Source: Tsukamurella asaccharolytica (lineage in GTDB: Bacteria > Actinomycetota > Actinomycetes > Mycobacteriales > Mycobacteriaceae). Taken from it: 64,000 nt of DNA. Position 1 is the stretch's first letter. The number at the start of each line of letters is the position of its first letter. This document shows, in pieces, positions 25,612-34,840 of this stretch. The translations under genes were made by a program, and so were the position numbers. Location: positions 1 through 64,000 of the forward strand of contig NZ_VIGW01000003.1 in the NCBI RefSeq assembly GCF_007858435.1, read 5' to 3'. A model generated the notes under the pieces. It was not told the origin of the DNA. It was given only the letters and a program-made list of their open reading frames with translations, and did no database searches.

Positions 25612-27162
25612 ATGACCCCGAACGATGTGCGGCGCCACGGCGCCCGCGCCGTGCGGGTCCGCGTGGATCCCGGCGCCGTCGAGGCGCTCCGGGCACAGCT
25701 CGCAGCAGAGCCGGTGCGGGGACAGCGGGAGCTCGTCGCCGGGGGCGAGACGGTCACCGTCCTGTTCGACACGCCCCGGTCGGCCGCGGACGGCGAGCGC
25801 ACGCTCAGTGCGATGGCGGTCCCGGAACCGGTCGCCGCGCACGGTCCGCTGGTCGAGATCGGCGTCGTCTACGCCGGGGAGGACCTGAGCGAGGTCGCCC
25901 GGCAGCTCGGAACGGACGAGTCCGGTGTCGTGCGGATGCATACCGAGCGTGCCTGGTCCGTCGGATTCCTCGGGTTCGCACCCGGCTTCGCATACCTCCG
26001 GTCGACGGAGGCGGGTCCCGAGATCGCGCGCCGGACCTCGCCCCGCGTGCGCGTCCCCGCCGGCGCCGTCGGGTTGGCGGGGGAGTACAGCGCGGTCTAC
26101 CCGCGCACTTCGCCAGGCGGGTGGCAGCTGATCGGCCGCACCGACGCCGAGCTGTGGTCGCTCGACCGGGATCCGCCCGCCGTTCTCGTGCCGGGCGCGC
26201 GCGTGCGATTCCTCGCCGTCCGCGAGCGCCTCGTGGTCCCCGTCGTGCCCGAGCAGAGCCCCGCCGTCTCGCCCCCGGAACGAGGCCTCGCCGTGCGCGA
26301 GACGGGGTTGCAGAGCCTCGTCGAGGACCTCGGCCGTCCTGGATACGCTGCCATCGGGGTCACCCGGTCGGGCGCCGCCGATCGCGGCGCCCTGCGGCAG
26401 GCCAACCGGCTGGTGGGCAATCCGGCGGGGGCGGCGGGGATCGAGAACCTCGGAGGCGGTCTGGAACTCGTCGCTGCGGGGGAGCAGGTGGTCGCCGTGA
26501 CCGGCGCCTACGCACCGCTCGTCGTCGAGGCGCCGGACGGGCGCCGGCGCACCGTCGAACCAGGGCGTCCGTTCGCGCTCGACGACGGTGACCTCCTCGA
26601 GGTCGGCCCTGTGACCGCGGGTCTACGCGTCGTGATCGCCGTGCGCGGCGGCGTCGACGTCCCGCCCGTGCTCGGCAGCCGCAGCACGGACACCCTCGCC
26701 CACCTCGGCCCCGCCCCGATCGCCGCCGGCGACGTGCTGCCCGTCGGACGCGCGCCGCGGACCGCCGTCGGGGAGACCGAGGCCGTGCCCGTCGCGCCCG
26801 ACGGAGCTCGCCCGACGGTGCTCGACGTGACGCCGGGGCCGGACGCACAGCTCTTCCCGGACGGGGTCTGGGAGCACCTGCTCGACGCGCCGTGGGAGGT
26901 CACGCCGAACAGTGATCGCGTCGGCGTGCGGCTCACGGGCGTTCCCCTCGGGCGGCCCGAGGGCGAGGTGCAGAGCCAGGCGCTGGTGCCCGGCGCGATC
27001 CAGGTGCCGCCGTCCGGCGAACCGGTCGTCTTCGGCGTCGACCACCCGACGACCGGCGGCTACCCCGTGCTCGCCGTGGTCGCGGAGCATCATCTGGACC
27101 GGCTGGCTCAGCTGCCGCTCGGGTCGTCCGTGCGGTTCGCGGCCCGTACGAACTGCCCGTGA
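25612..27162 (+). CDS. fused 5-oxoprolinase subunits B and C (KipI-KipA type)
   Basis: The 516-residue protein joins two known subunits. Residues 1 to about 215 match PxpB/KipI (GFLGFAPGFAYLRSTE; RVRVPAGAVGLAGEYSAVYP; SPGGWQLIGRT). Residues 225-516 match PxpC/KipA (TGLQSLVEDLGRPGYAAIGV; SGAADRGALRQANRLVGNP). With PxpA (not seen here) the family hydrolyses 5-oxoproline to glutamate with ATP; related proteins are annotated as allophanate hydrolase subunits. The ATG is used; a GTG two codons earlier is possible, and neither has a strong ribosome-binding site. Its end overlaps the convergent DUF998 gene by 55 bases. Confidence 0.9.
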   Translation: MTPNDVRRHGARAVRVRVDPGAVEALRAQLAAEPVRGQRELVAGGETVTVLFDTPRSAADGERTLSAMAVPEPVAAHGPLVEIGVVYAGEDLSEVARQLGTDESGVVRMHTERAWSVGFLGFAPGFAYLRSTEAGPEIARRTSPRVRVPAGAVGLAGEYSAVYPRTSPGGWQLIGRTDAELWSLDRDPPAVLVPGARVRFLAVRERLVVPVVPEQSPAVSPPERGLAVRETGLQSLVEDLGRPGYAAIGVTRSGAADRGALRQANRLVGNPAGAAGIENLGGGLELVAAGEQVVAVTGAYAPLVVEAPDGRRRTVEPGRPFALDDGDLLEVGPVTAGLRVVIAVRGGVDVPPVLGSRSTDTLAHLGPAPIAAGDVLPVGRAPRTAVGETEAVPVAPDGARPTVLDVTPGPDAQLFPDGVWEHLLDAPWEVTPNSDRVGVRLTGVPLGRPEGEVQSQALVPGAIQVPPSGEPVVFGVDHPTTGGYPVLAVVAEHHLDRLAQLPLGSSVRFAARTNCP

Positions 27163-27896
27163 GGGAGGCCGGGGGATCGTGTGGAGGCTGCGACCGCCAC
27201 CAGGACGACTCCGAGGACGCAGCGCCACCAGAGGAACGGGTCGATCGCGGCCCGCTCCGTGCCACCCGCGCCGAGCGGGTTCGCCCACGGGATGACCAGC
27301 GCGGCGATGCCGGAGACCGCGAAGCAGGCGGCGGTGAAGACTGCGAGCCGCGGGCGCGAGCGGATCAGCAGTAGGAAGGCCAGGGCCATCAGGGCCATTC
27401 CGGTCACGTGCTCGACGTATGCCGCGATGGGGTGGATGATGACGCGGGCCCGGGGTCCGTCGGGGAACTCGCCGGCGCTTCCGGGAAAGAGTCCCACGCA
27501 CGCCAGCGCGACGCCGTTGATCGTGGCGAGCACGAGGGCGACGGTGCCCCAGCGCCGCGGCAGGAGCGGGCGCACCGCGAACGCCGCCGCGATGCCGAGC
27601 ACACCGACAGCCACGAACGCCCAGTTCATCGCCGGATGCCAGGGGGAGCAGACGAACCGGTCCGCGACGGCGAGGCCCCCGTCGCGATGGAGGTCGCCGA
27701 GGCATTCCGGCACGCCCAGGTCGCTGATCATGTTCCCGGTCCAGCTGTACGGTCGCGGCCAGCGCGTCGCGACGATCAGACCCACGACGAAGTACAGCGC
27801 AGTGCCGGAGAGGAGCGCGCCGGCGAGGGCGGCGCGGCGCCTGCCCAGAGCGGCGACGGGCCGGGTCTGGGGGAGAGCTTCGATCTTTAGCCGCAT
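27108..27896 (-). CDS. DUF998 family membrane protein
   Basis: The 262-residue protein has about six membrane helices and the DUF998 pattern SWTGNMISDLGVPECLGD after helix 1 and CSPWHPAMNWAFVAVG before helix 3. The family is of unknown function and common in actinobacteria. The 3' end overlaps the 5-oxoprolinase gene on the other strand by 55 bases. The basic N-terminus (RLKIEALPQTRPVAALGRRR) suits a membrane protein with the N-terminus inside. Confidence 0.8.
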   Translation of the reverse strand: MRLKIEALPQTRPVAALGRRRAALAGALLSGTALYFVVGLIVATRWPRPYSWTGNMISDLGVPECLGDLHRDGGLAVADRFVCSPWHPAMNWAFVAVGVLGIAAAFAVRPLLPRRWGTVALVLATINGVALACVGLFPGSAGEFPDGPRARVIIHPIAAYVEHVTGMALMALAFLLLIRSRPRLAVFTAACFAVSGIAALVIPWANPLGAGGTERAAIDPFLWWRCVLGVVLVAVAASTRSPGLPHGQFVRAANRTDDPSGS

Positions 27897-28030
27897 TCAC
27901 CATTTGTAGCGGATGGGACGCGCCGAGCGCTGTGGTGCCCATCTCGCTCGGACGGTATTCCTGTGCGGCCGATGCAATCGCGATGAGCCGATCAATTCCT
28001 TCGCTCACGGTCTGCGATCACGATGTGTCG

Positions 28031-29473
28031 GTGACCACCACCCCCACCGACCGCCGGGCGGAGCGAGTCTTCGACTCCCTCGCGGATGCCGTCGGGGACA
28101 CTCCACTCGTACGCCTGCGGGCCGTGTCGGCGCGCGACGACGTGCAGATCTGGGCGAAACTGGAGTACCTCAACCCCGGCGGCAGCAGCAAGGACCGCGC
28201 CGCTGCGGCGATGATTCTCGATGCTGAGAGGCGGGGCCTACTCCGTCCGGGCGGCACTATCGTCGAGGGGACGTCCGGCAACACGGGAATAGCCCTAGCC
28301 CAGTTCGGTGCGGCACGCGGGTACCGCACGGTCGTGGTCGCCCCCGACAAGACGTCGGAGGAGAAGCTCGCGATCCTCCGCGCACACGGCGCCGAGGTCG
28401 TGATCGCACCCAGCGGCGTGCCGGCCGACCATCCCGACTACGTCCGTAATCAGGCACGGCGCATCGCCGACTCGATCGACGGTGGCTGGCTCACCGGCCA
28501 GTACGACAATCCGGCCAATCCGGCGGCGCACGAGGCCACCACCGGTCCGGAGATCTGGCGCCAAACAGCGGGCACCGTCACGCATCTCGTGGCCGGCATC
28601 GGTACGGGCGGCACCATCACGGGCACCGGGCGATTCCTCAAGGCTCAGGGCGCCGTCACCGTGATCGGCGCCGAACCCGAGGGCTCGAACTACTCGCTCC
28701 CTCGCTCGGCCGAGCCGCACGCCGAGGGCGAACACGCCTGGTACATCGAGGCGGTGGGCCACTTCCGGCACCCGCGCAGCCCCGTCGACGACTGGCCGGA
28801 TTCGTACGACGCCGGCGTCATCGACGCCATCGAGGTGATTCCCGACGCCACCGCTCTGGCGACCCTGCACCACGTGGCCCGCCACGAGGGGCTGCTGGTG
28901 GGGGGATCGTCGGGGACCGCCCTCGCGGCGGCCGCACGCGTCGCCGAGACCGCCGCCCCCGGAGCGGTGATCGTCGCGGTGCTCCCCGACTCGGGACGTG
29001 CCTACCTCAGCAAGTACTTCTCGCCGGATTGGCTTGCGCGGTGGGGCTTCGACGACCTCACGGCGAAGCCCACAGGCGTTCCGCTCCCACGGATTCCCAC
29101 TCTGTCCGTATCGCTCACCGTCGGCGAAGCGATCCATCGATGGCCCGACGGATACGACTCCGCGCTCGTGACGCTGCGGACGGGCCCGCGCACCGTTGCC
29201 GCCGAGGTGGCGGGTTCGGTGCGCCGGTCGGCACTCAACGACGCCGATCCGAACGATCCGATCGAACGGCACGTTCGGCGAGCCCTCGTCGCGGGGCGAC
29301 GCGAGTCGTTGGACGTCGCGCGTTCGCGGTTGGCGTCCATCGGGCCCGAGCCGGAGGACCTCGTCGCGCTCTCCGATCGCGGCTTCGTCGACACCGTCGT
29401 GAAATGGCGCGACTTCACCCACCACGCCGATTCGCACCCACAGCTGGAACACCGAGAGGACCGCCGACGATGA
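28031..29473 (+). CDS. cystathionine beta-synthase / cysteine synthase-like PLP enzyme
   Basis: The 480-residue protein begins with the fold-type II core GDTPLVRL, the PLP lysine in GGSSKDRAAAAM, the phosphate-binding loop VEGTSGNTGIAL and the GIGTGGTITGTGRFLK motif. After the catalytic domain (about residue 330) comes a C-terminal part of about 130 residues in the place of CBS domains, though only weakly alike. The reaction is likely beta-replacement on serine or O-acetylserine with a sulfur nucleophile. GTG at 28031 fits family N-termini; an ATG at 27983 would add 16 residues. The stop overlaps the transporter gene start by 4 bases, which ties it to the ABC importer. Confidence 0.85.
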   Translation: MTTTPTDRRAERVFDSLADAVGDTPLVRLRAVSARDDVQIWAKLEYLNPGGSSKDRAAAAMILDAERRGLLRPGGTIVEGTSGNTGIALAQFGAARGYRTVVVAPDKTSEEKLAILRAHGAEVVIAPSGVPADHPDYVRNQARRIADSIDGGWLTGQYDNPANPAAHEATTGPEIWRQTAGTVTHLVAGIGTGGTITGTGRFLKAQGAVTVIGAEPEGSNYSLPRSAEPHAEGEHAWYIEAVGHFRHPRSPVDDWPDSYDAGVIDAIEVIPDATALATLHHVARHEGLLVGGSSGTALAAAARVAETAAPGAVIVAVLPDSGRAYLSKYFSPDWLARWGFDDLTAKPTGVPLPRIPTLSVSLTVGEAIHRWPDGYDSALVTLRTGPRTVAAEVAGSVRRSALNDADPNDPIERHVRRALVAGRRESLDVARSRLASIGPEPEDLVALSDRGFVDTVVKWRDFTHHADSHPQLEHREDRRR

Positions 29474-30636
29474 GCGACGACCACACACCCGAGAACACAC
29501 CCGAGGCCACGAACGCACCACGGCACGATCCTCCGGCCGGCACGCCGGAGGCCGGCAGTGTTCTGCCCAGTGGCGCCGTCGTCGGTGGCACGGGGACCAT
29601 CGGCCCCGAACCGCAGCAGCGCGGCCCGTCGCGACGGAGCCTGCTGATCGGCGGCGGCCTCGCCGCTGCCGCCGTCGTGGCGGGAGGGGTGGGCCTGTTC
29701 GCTGCACGCGACCGTGGCCCGACGACCACCTCGTCCGCGGGCAAGCTCCGCATCGCGTACGGCGGTGACGTCTGCGAGGCTGCGCTGTTCGCCGCCTACG
29801 AGAAGGGCTTCTTCCGCGATGCGGGGCTCGACGTGGAGATCGTCAAAACCGCCACCGGCGAGGACACCCACCCCGCCGTGGGCTCGGGCAAATACGTGGC
29901 CGCGCCGGGGATCTTCTTCTCCTGGCTCAAGCCGATCGAGCAGGGGGTCAACGTCAAGTTGGTCGCGGGCCTGCACGAGGGCTGCCTGCGTCTGGTGGTG
30001 CCGAGGAACGGGCCGATCACGTCAGTACAGCAGTTGCGCGGCAAGCGGATCGGCGTCTCCGGCCTGCAGTCCTCGGCCCTGAACTTCTTCTCTCTCGACC
30101 TGCTCGACGCCGGCATCGTCCCCTCGCCCGAGGCCAGGCAGGTCGAATGGGTCGTCATCGAGAACGATCTGCTCCCGAAGGCTCTTCTGGAAGGAAAGGT
30201 CGATGCCATTGCCGCCTCCGACCCGGTGGCGTTGCTGGCCACGCTCGAAGGCCGAGCGGTGGAGCTGACGAACAACCGCCAGGGGGTCAACGCACAGCAG
30301 TACTGCTGCGCGACGGCCCTCAACGGCGACTTCGTCCGCGACTACCCGGAGGAGGGCCGCAAGCTGGTCACCGCGTGGGCGGAGGGCAGCCGGTGGGTGG
30401 GCAGCAACATCGAGGAGGCCGCGCAGATCGAGGTCGACAAGAAGTACGTCGCCGGTACGGTCGAGCAGATCGTCCCGATCCTCAAGACGTACGGCTACAA
30501 CCCGAGTGCGAAATCTTTACGCGCCGCTCTGGTTCCGGGCATCCAGAAGTTCGCCGGGACCGGCTTCCTCGACCGACGCACCAGCCCCGAGGAGTTGGCC
30601 GACAAGGTGTACGCCGATCTGGGGCTCGGCTGGTGA
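29470..30636 (+). CDS. ABC transporter substrate-binding protein (SsuA/NMT1-like)
   Basis: The 388-residue protein has a long Pro/Thr-rich cytoplasmic lead, then a twin-arginine-like signal (SRRSLLIGGGLAAAAVVAGG, about residues 55-74) and no lipobox cysteine. The mature part is a type II binding protein: LRIAYGGDVCEAALFAAYEKG, QLRGKRIGVSGLQSSALNFF, and VEWVVIENDLLPKALLEGKVDAI. It resembles sulfonate, nitrate or thiamine-precursor binders. Unusual cysteines lie near the presumed binding cleft (GDVCEAA, HEGCLRL, QYCCATA) and could hold a metal or a thiol. The ATG overlaps the upstream stop (ATGA). Confidence 0.87.
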   Translation: MSDDHTPENTPEATNAPRHDPPAGTPEAGSVLPSGAVVGGTGTIGPEPQQRGPSRRSLLIGGGLAAAAVVAGGVGLFAARDRGPTTTSSAGKLRIAYGGDVCEAALFAAYEKGFFRDAGLDVEIVKTATGEDTHPAVGSGKYVAAPGIFFSWLKPIEQGVNVKLVAGLHEGCLRLVVPRNGPITSVQQLRGKRIGVSGLQSSALNFFSLDLLDAGIVPSPEARQVEWVVIENDLLPKALLEGKVDAIAASDPVALLATLEGRAVELTNNRQGVNAQQYCCATALNGDFVRDYPEEGRKLVTAWAEGSRWVGSNIEEAAQIEVDKKYVAGTVEQIVPILKTYGYNPSAKSLRAALVPGIQKFAGTGFLDRRTSPEELADKVYADLGLGW

Positions 30637-31676
30637 CCGACCAGCTGACCGCCACGGCGCCGGCCCCGGCTTCCGCCGCGGACGACGAGGTACGCGCCGC
30701 GCTCGACCGTCGCGCTGCGGCACCGCCCCGCGTTCCGCTGTGGGGCACGGCCTCCGCCGGCGCCTGGATCGTGGCGGCAGTGCTGGTCTTGGCGGTGCCG
30801 GACACGACCCGCTTCCGGGTGGACGCGACCACCGCGTTCGGCATCGTCCTCGCGGTGGTAGCGGCCGTGATCGCCGTAGCCGCGGCCGTTTCGCTGCAGA
30901 GCGAGCGTACCCGCTCCGCCCTCAGTCGCAGGCTGCCGTGGGCGATCGCCGGCGCGGTCTGGATCGTGGTTTGGGAACTCTCGACGGCCAAGTCGGGCTG
31001 GCTGGCGCCGCCGTACTTCGCCGCACCGCAACAACTCCTGTACGAGGCGTTCAACGACCGCGGCATTCTGGCGCGGAGCCTGGGCAGCTCCCTGGTGCTC
31101 CTGGCCACGGGCTTCCTGATCGGTCTGATCGTGGGCATCGCCACCGGCGTTCTCATCGGTTGGAGCGAACGCGCCGACTACTGGGTGCATCCGGCACTGC
31201 TGTACCTCGGTCCGGTGCCCGCGATCGCGTGGATCCCGATCGTGTTCGTCGCGGCGCCCACCAGTTTCCTCGGCGCGGTGTTCCTCATCGCCCTTACCGT
31301 GTGGTTCCCGGTGACGCTACTGACCCGTGCGGGAGTCGTATCCACGCCCCGAGCCTTCTATGACGTGGCGCAGACCCTCGGCGCCGACACCCGTTTCCTG
31401 GTGACCCGGATCAGCCTGCCGTCGGCGCTGCCGAGCATCTTCACCGGTGCCTTCATGGGACTGGGTATGTCGTTCGCGACGCTGACCGTGGCGGAGAACT
31501 TCGGGGTGAACGCCGGGCTCGGCTGGTACATCAACTGGAAGAAGGGCTGGAGCGCGTATCCGGCCATGTATGCGGCGATCCTGATCATGGTGTTGTTCTG
31601 CGGCGGTCTGCTGATAGCGCTGCTGAGGACCCGCGATCGCGTCTTGCGCTGGCAGAAGGACTTGACACGATGGTAG
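30633..31676 (+). CDS. ABC transporter permease (SsuC-like)
   Basis: The 347-residue protein has an extra N-terminal pair of membrane helices, then the standard permease core of about six helices with the EAA-loop region VAQTLGADTRFLVTRISLPSALPSIF, which contacts the ATPase. It starts at a GTG overlapping the binding-protein stop (GTGA). With its neighbours it makes one importer. The two additional N-terminal helices are not typical for SsuC and could serve a partner protein. Confidence 0.88.
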   Translation: MTDQLTATAPAPASAADDEVRAALDRRAAAPPRVPLWGTASAGAWIVAAVLVLAVPDTTRFRVDATTAFGIVLAVVAAVIAVAAAVSLQSERTRSALSRRLPWAIAGAVWIVVWELSTAKSGWLAPPYFAAPQQLLYEAFNDRGILARSLGSSLVLLATGFLIGLIVGIATGVLIGWSERADYWVHPALLYLGPVPAIAWIPIVFVAAPTSFLGAVFLIALTVWFPVTLLTRAGVVSTPRAFYDVAQTLGADTRFLVTRISLPSALPSIFTGAFMGLGMSFATLTVAENFGVNAGLGWYINWKKGWSAYPAMYAAILIMVLFCGGLLIALLRTRDRVLRWQKDLTRW

Positions 31677-32425
31677 CGGCACTCGACATCCTCTCCGTGA
31701 CCCACGGCTACCGTACGGGCAGGACCGATCTCACGGTTCTCGACGACGTCTCACTCTCGGCGCGGCCCGGTGAGTTCGTCGCACTCCTCGGACCGTCGGG
31801 TTCCGGGAAATCGACGCTGCTTCGGCTGATCGCCGGACTGGAGCTGCCGTTGGTCGGGTCGGTGTTCGTGGACGGAGAGCCCGTTCGGGGGCCGCACCCG
31901 TCGCGCGCGCTCATGTTCCAGGACCCGACGCTGCTGCCGTGGCGCACGGTCCGCCAGAACGTGGAACTCGGCCCTGACGCTCGGCATAGCGCCGACCCCG
32001 AGGGTGTGTCCGCGGCGCTGGATCGCGTCGGGCTCGCAGACTTCGCCGACGCCCTTCCTGCCCGCCTGTCGGGCGGGATGGCGCAGCGGGCCGCGCTGGC
32101 ACGGGCACTGGTCGGCGCGCCGAGCCTGCTCCTTCTCGACGAGCCGCTCGGGAAGCTCGACGCGCTGACCCGCTCCCTCCTGCAATCCGAGCTCGAATCC
32201 GTTTGGCAGCACAACGGATTCACCACGATCCTGGTGACCCACGACGTGGATGAGGCGTTGCGCCTGGCGCAGCGGATCGTGGTCTTCGGACCTCGCCCGG
32301 CTCGCGTGATCGCGGAGTTCGACAATCCGCTCCCTCGTCCCCGTGTCTTCGATCATCCGGACTTCCTTGCCCTGCGCCGCCGTGTGATCGATGCACTCTC
32401 CCTCACAACAACGGAAGCCTCATGA
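31670..32425 (+). CDS. ABC transporter ATP-binding protein (SsuB/TauB-like)
   Basis: The 251-residue ATPase shows Walker A GPSGSGKST, the Q-loop MFQDPTLLPWRTV, signature LSGGMAQR, Walker B LLLLDEP and the H-loop VTHDVDEAL. It is closest in layout to the nitrate/sulfonate/taurine importers and powers the adjoining permease. Its start overlaps the permease end by 7 bases and its stop overlaps the YcnI-like gene by 4 bases. Confidence 0.92.
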   Translation: MVAALDILSVTHGYRTGRTDLTVLDDVSLSARPGEFVALLGPSGSGKSTLLRLIAGLELPLVGSVFVDGEPVRGPHPSRALMFQDPTLLPWRTVRQNVELGPDARHSADPEGVSAALDRVGLADFADALPARLSGGMAQRAALARALVGAPSLLLLDEPLGKLDALTRSLLQSELESVWQHNGFTTILVTHDVDEALRLAQRIVVFGPRPARVIAEFDNPLPRPRVFDHPDFLALRRRVIDALSLTTTEAS

Positions 32426-33114
32426 ACCCCCGCACTCGCCTTCTCGCCGTCATGCTCCTGGCGCTCTTCCCGCTGGCTCTCGCCCCCTACGCCGGCGCGC
32501 ACATCACGGTCTCGGCCCCCGGAGCCGTAGCGGGGCGACCCGCCACGATCGAGGTACGGGTTCCGACTGAATCCGGCACCGCCTCAACGGTCACCGTGCG
32601 CATCCAACTACCCGCCGAATTGGCGGGCGGAGCGACGGCCACCGCTCCGGCGGGGTGGCGCGTCGAACGATCCGACGTCACGGTCACCTGGATCGCCACT
32701 GCGGGCGGCGCTCCGGCACACCAGGCCGCCGTGTTCACCGTCGCGGTCGACCGCCTCCCGGCGGGAACGTTCCACTTCCCGGCCGTTCAGACGTACTCCG
32801 ACGGCACCGTCGCGTCCTGGACCGAGCGCGGTGCCCCCGGACTGGAACTGGAACACCCCGCACCGACCCTCACCGTCGGCGGACCGGCCGACGCGGGCCA
32901 GCCCACACCGGCGGCAAACCCCACGACGACGGTGACGGCGACGGCGTCTGCTGGGTCGCCGGCGGCGTCACCAACTGCGACACCGGCCGCGTCACCGACT
33001 GCGGCGCAGACGGACGAGGCGAGCAGCGGAACACTCTGGTGGGTAGTGGGTGCCGTCGCGATCCTGGTCGCCGCGATCGGCGTGGCCGTAGCCATCCGAC
33101 GCAGGAGGAACTGA
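32422..33114 (+). CDS. YcnI-like (DUF1775) copper-associated envelope protein
   Basis: The 230-residue protein has a signal peptide ending ALAPYAGA, followed at once by His (HITVSAPGAVAGRPATIEVRVPTE). In YcnI this mature N-terminal His is a copper ligand. The domain continues with TAPAGWRVERSDVTVTWIA and HFPAVQTYSDGTVASWTERG. A Thr/Ala/Pro linker leads to a single membrane helix (LWWVVGAVAILVAAIGVAVA) and a basic RRRRN tail inside. YcnI-type proteins are thought to bind Cu(II) outside the membrane and often sit beside CopCD, as here. The ATG overlaps the ATPase stop (ATGA). Confidence 0.87.
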   Translation: MNPRTRLLAVMLLALFPLALAPYAGAHITVSAPGAVAGRPATIEVRVPTESGTASTVTVRIQLPAELAGGATATAPAGWRVERSDVTVTWIATAGGAPAHQAAVFTVAVDRLPAGTFHFPAVQTYSDGTVASWTERGAPGLELEHPAPTLTVGGPADAGQPTPAANPTTTVTATASAGSPAASPTATPAASPTAAQTDEASSGTLWWVVGAVAILVAAIGVAVAIRRRRN

Positions 33115-33115
33115 C

Positions 33116-34585
33116 CTGCATCGCCTGGCCCGCCTGGTCGCCGTACTGGGGACCGCATTCGTGCTCGTGGTCGTGAACGCTCCGAGCGCCTTCGCGCACG
33201 CCTACCTCGTATCGTCGAACCCGGCGCACGGCAGCGTGCTCGATCGCGCCCCGGCGCAGGTGGAGGTCACCTTCAGCGAGGACATCAGCCTGCCGAACGG
33301 GTCGGCCGTCGCGGTGCGCGTGGCCGACCGCGACCTGGCCGAGGCCCCGTCGGTGAACGGTTCTCGATTGACCATCCCGATCCGGGACGGCGGGACCGGC
33401 GTCTACCTGGTGACCTGGCGGATCATTTCGAGCGATTCCCACTCGATCTCGGGGTCGATACAGTTCGGCGTCGGCGTCGGCGTCTCCGCGAGCAGCCTGG
33501 ACGCAGCGCCGCCGGAGGACGTGGTCGAGCCGGTCCGGCCCTGGGAGGTACTCGCTCGAATTCTCGGTTACGTGGGGCTCGTCGGCGTCGCGATCGCGGC
33601 GATCAGGGCAGTCGGGCGCACCGGGATCCTGCTGTCTTCCGCCGCGCTGGTGACCTCCGCGGCGATCCGCTTCGGTGCCGACGTTGCGACACGCGGCGAA
33701 CTGGTCTTCGCTACCGGGGTCGGCGCGGGTGCCGGTCTCACTGTGGTGGCAGCGCTCATCTCGGCGGTCCTGCCGGCGTCGACGGGTGCGCGCACGTCCG
33801 CGCTCCGGTGGGCGGCCGTTGCCATCGCCGCACTCGGGGTCGTCGCCGGCGGACACGCCTGGCCTGGCGGCGTACCGTCGCTGGCGATCGGGTGGGCGCA
33901 CGCCTTCGCTGCCGCGGTGTGGTTCGCAGCGGTGGCCGCGACCCTACTGGGCGGCCCGCCTCGGAGAACCACGGCATTCGCCGCGGTCGCGATCGGGACC
34001 TTGATTCTGACCGGCGTCGCGCAGAGCATCGACCGCGTCCACTGGTGGGACGCGCTCACCCAGACCGATTACGGGCGACTGGTCCTGATCAAGGTCGCTC
34101 TAGCCGCTTTCGCCATCGCGCTCGGTGGGATCGCGGCTCGACGACGCGCGGCCGGACGACCGACGGCGCTCGAATCAGCCGTTCTGGCGACGGCGTTCGG
34201 GGTGGCGGGCGTGCTGGCGTCGACGCCTATCGCGGCCGCCGTCTTCCACCCCGTCGCCCGGGTGGAAGCGGAGGCCGGTCCGTACTCACTGACCGTCGAC
34301 GTCGAACCCGCGCGAATCGGTCCGCAGCGATGGAAGGTGGTGATCCGGCCGGGGGAGGGCGCGCAGGCGCAGGTCCGCTCCCTTCAGGCCGTGCTCGCCG
34401 ACGGAACGCGTGTGGACTTCCCGATCAGAGTGCCCGGTTCGGCACCGCCCGGCGCCGTGCCGGAGACGACGTTCATCGGCCGTACCTCGATCTCCGAGGC
34501 GTCGACGACAGAAGAGGGGCGGCTCATCCTGGAGGTCGACGCGTTCACGAGCTACGTGGCCAGGATCGCCGTGCCACTCGGATAG
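33116..34585 (+). CDS. CopC-CopD fusion, copper-binding and copper-transport membrane protein
   Basis: Read from a CTG at 33116 the protein has 489 residues and a clean signal peptide (HRLARLVAVLGTAFVLVVV then APSAFA) that leaves His as the first mature residue (HAYLVSSNPAHGSVLDRAP), the copper-binding N-terminus of CopC. ISSDSHSISGSIQFGV holds the other conserved Asp/His. Eight or nine membrane helices of CopD follow, then an extracellular C-terminal beta domain. A strong GGAGGAA lies 6 bases before this CTG. The first GTG (33161) would remove the charged start of the signal peptide. The pair binds Cu(II) outside and passes it through the membrane. The stop codon lies within a TetR-type operator. 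Confidence 0.88.
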   Translation: MHRLARLVAVLGTAFVLVVVNAPSAFAHAYLVSSNPAHGSVLDRAPAQVEVTFSEDISLPNGSAVAVRVADRDLAEAPSVNGSRLTIPIRDGGTGVYLVTWRIISSDSHSISGSIQFGVGVGVSASSLDAAPPEDVVEPVRPWEVLARILGYVGLVGVAIAAIRAVGRTGILLSSAALVTSAAIRFGADVATRGELVFATGVGAGAGLTVVAALISAVLPASTGARTSALRWAAVAIAALGVVAGGHAWPGGVPSLAIGWAHAFAAAVWFAAVAATLLGGPPRRTTAFAAVAIGTLILTGVAQSIDRVHWWDALTQTDYGRLVLIKVALAAFAIALGGIAARRRAAGRPTALESAVLATAFGVAGVLASTPIAAAVFHPVARVEAEAGPYSLTVDVEPARIGPQRWKVVIRPGEGAQAQVRSLQAVLADGTRVDFPIRVPGSAPPGAVPETTFIGRTSISEASTTEEGRLILEVDAFTSYVARIAVPLG

Positions 34586-34603
34586 ACTAGTACGACTGGT
34601 CTA
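34583..34603. promoter_or_regulatory. orphan TetR-type operator palindrome
   Basis: Arms TAGACTAGT and ACTGGTCTA (one mismatch) flank ACG. This is the look of operators bound by TetR regulators of MFS exporters. No TetR gene or intact MFS gene follows; only an MFS tail survives at 35122-35262. The site is probably left over from a lost regulator-exporter pair. It overlaps the copCD stop codon. Confidence 0.55.
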
Positions 34604-34840
34604 TTCAGAGCCCCGGCCGCCCGGCCGCACGGAGGAAGCGGGCGGAGACGCCCCAGGTCGTAGCCGTGCTACAGCGAGCTGAGCGGATCTCGTGCGCGAG
34701 GAGAGCCGCAGGGGATCATGCATCCAGTGCAATTATGACGGTTCCATATGTCATAATGTAGATTATCGGCGAATCGTGGGAGGTCCGGTCGGCCTAGGTC
34801 GATGCCGAGGTTCTTCTCGGTTGTCCGTTCTCGCTCTTCA

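Noticed and set aside
28031-29473. Full cystathionine beta-synthase with CBS domain pair
   Set aside because: The C-terminal 130 residues do not show clear CBS-domain motifs, so only the PLP synthase core is claimed.
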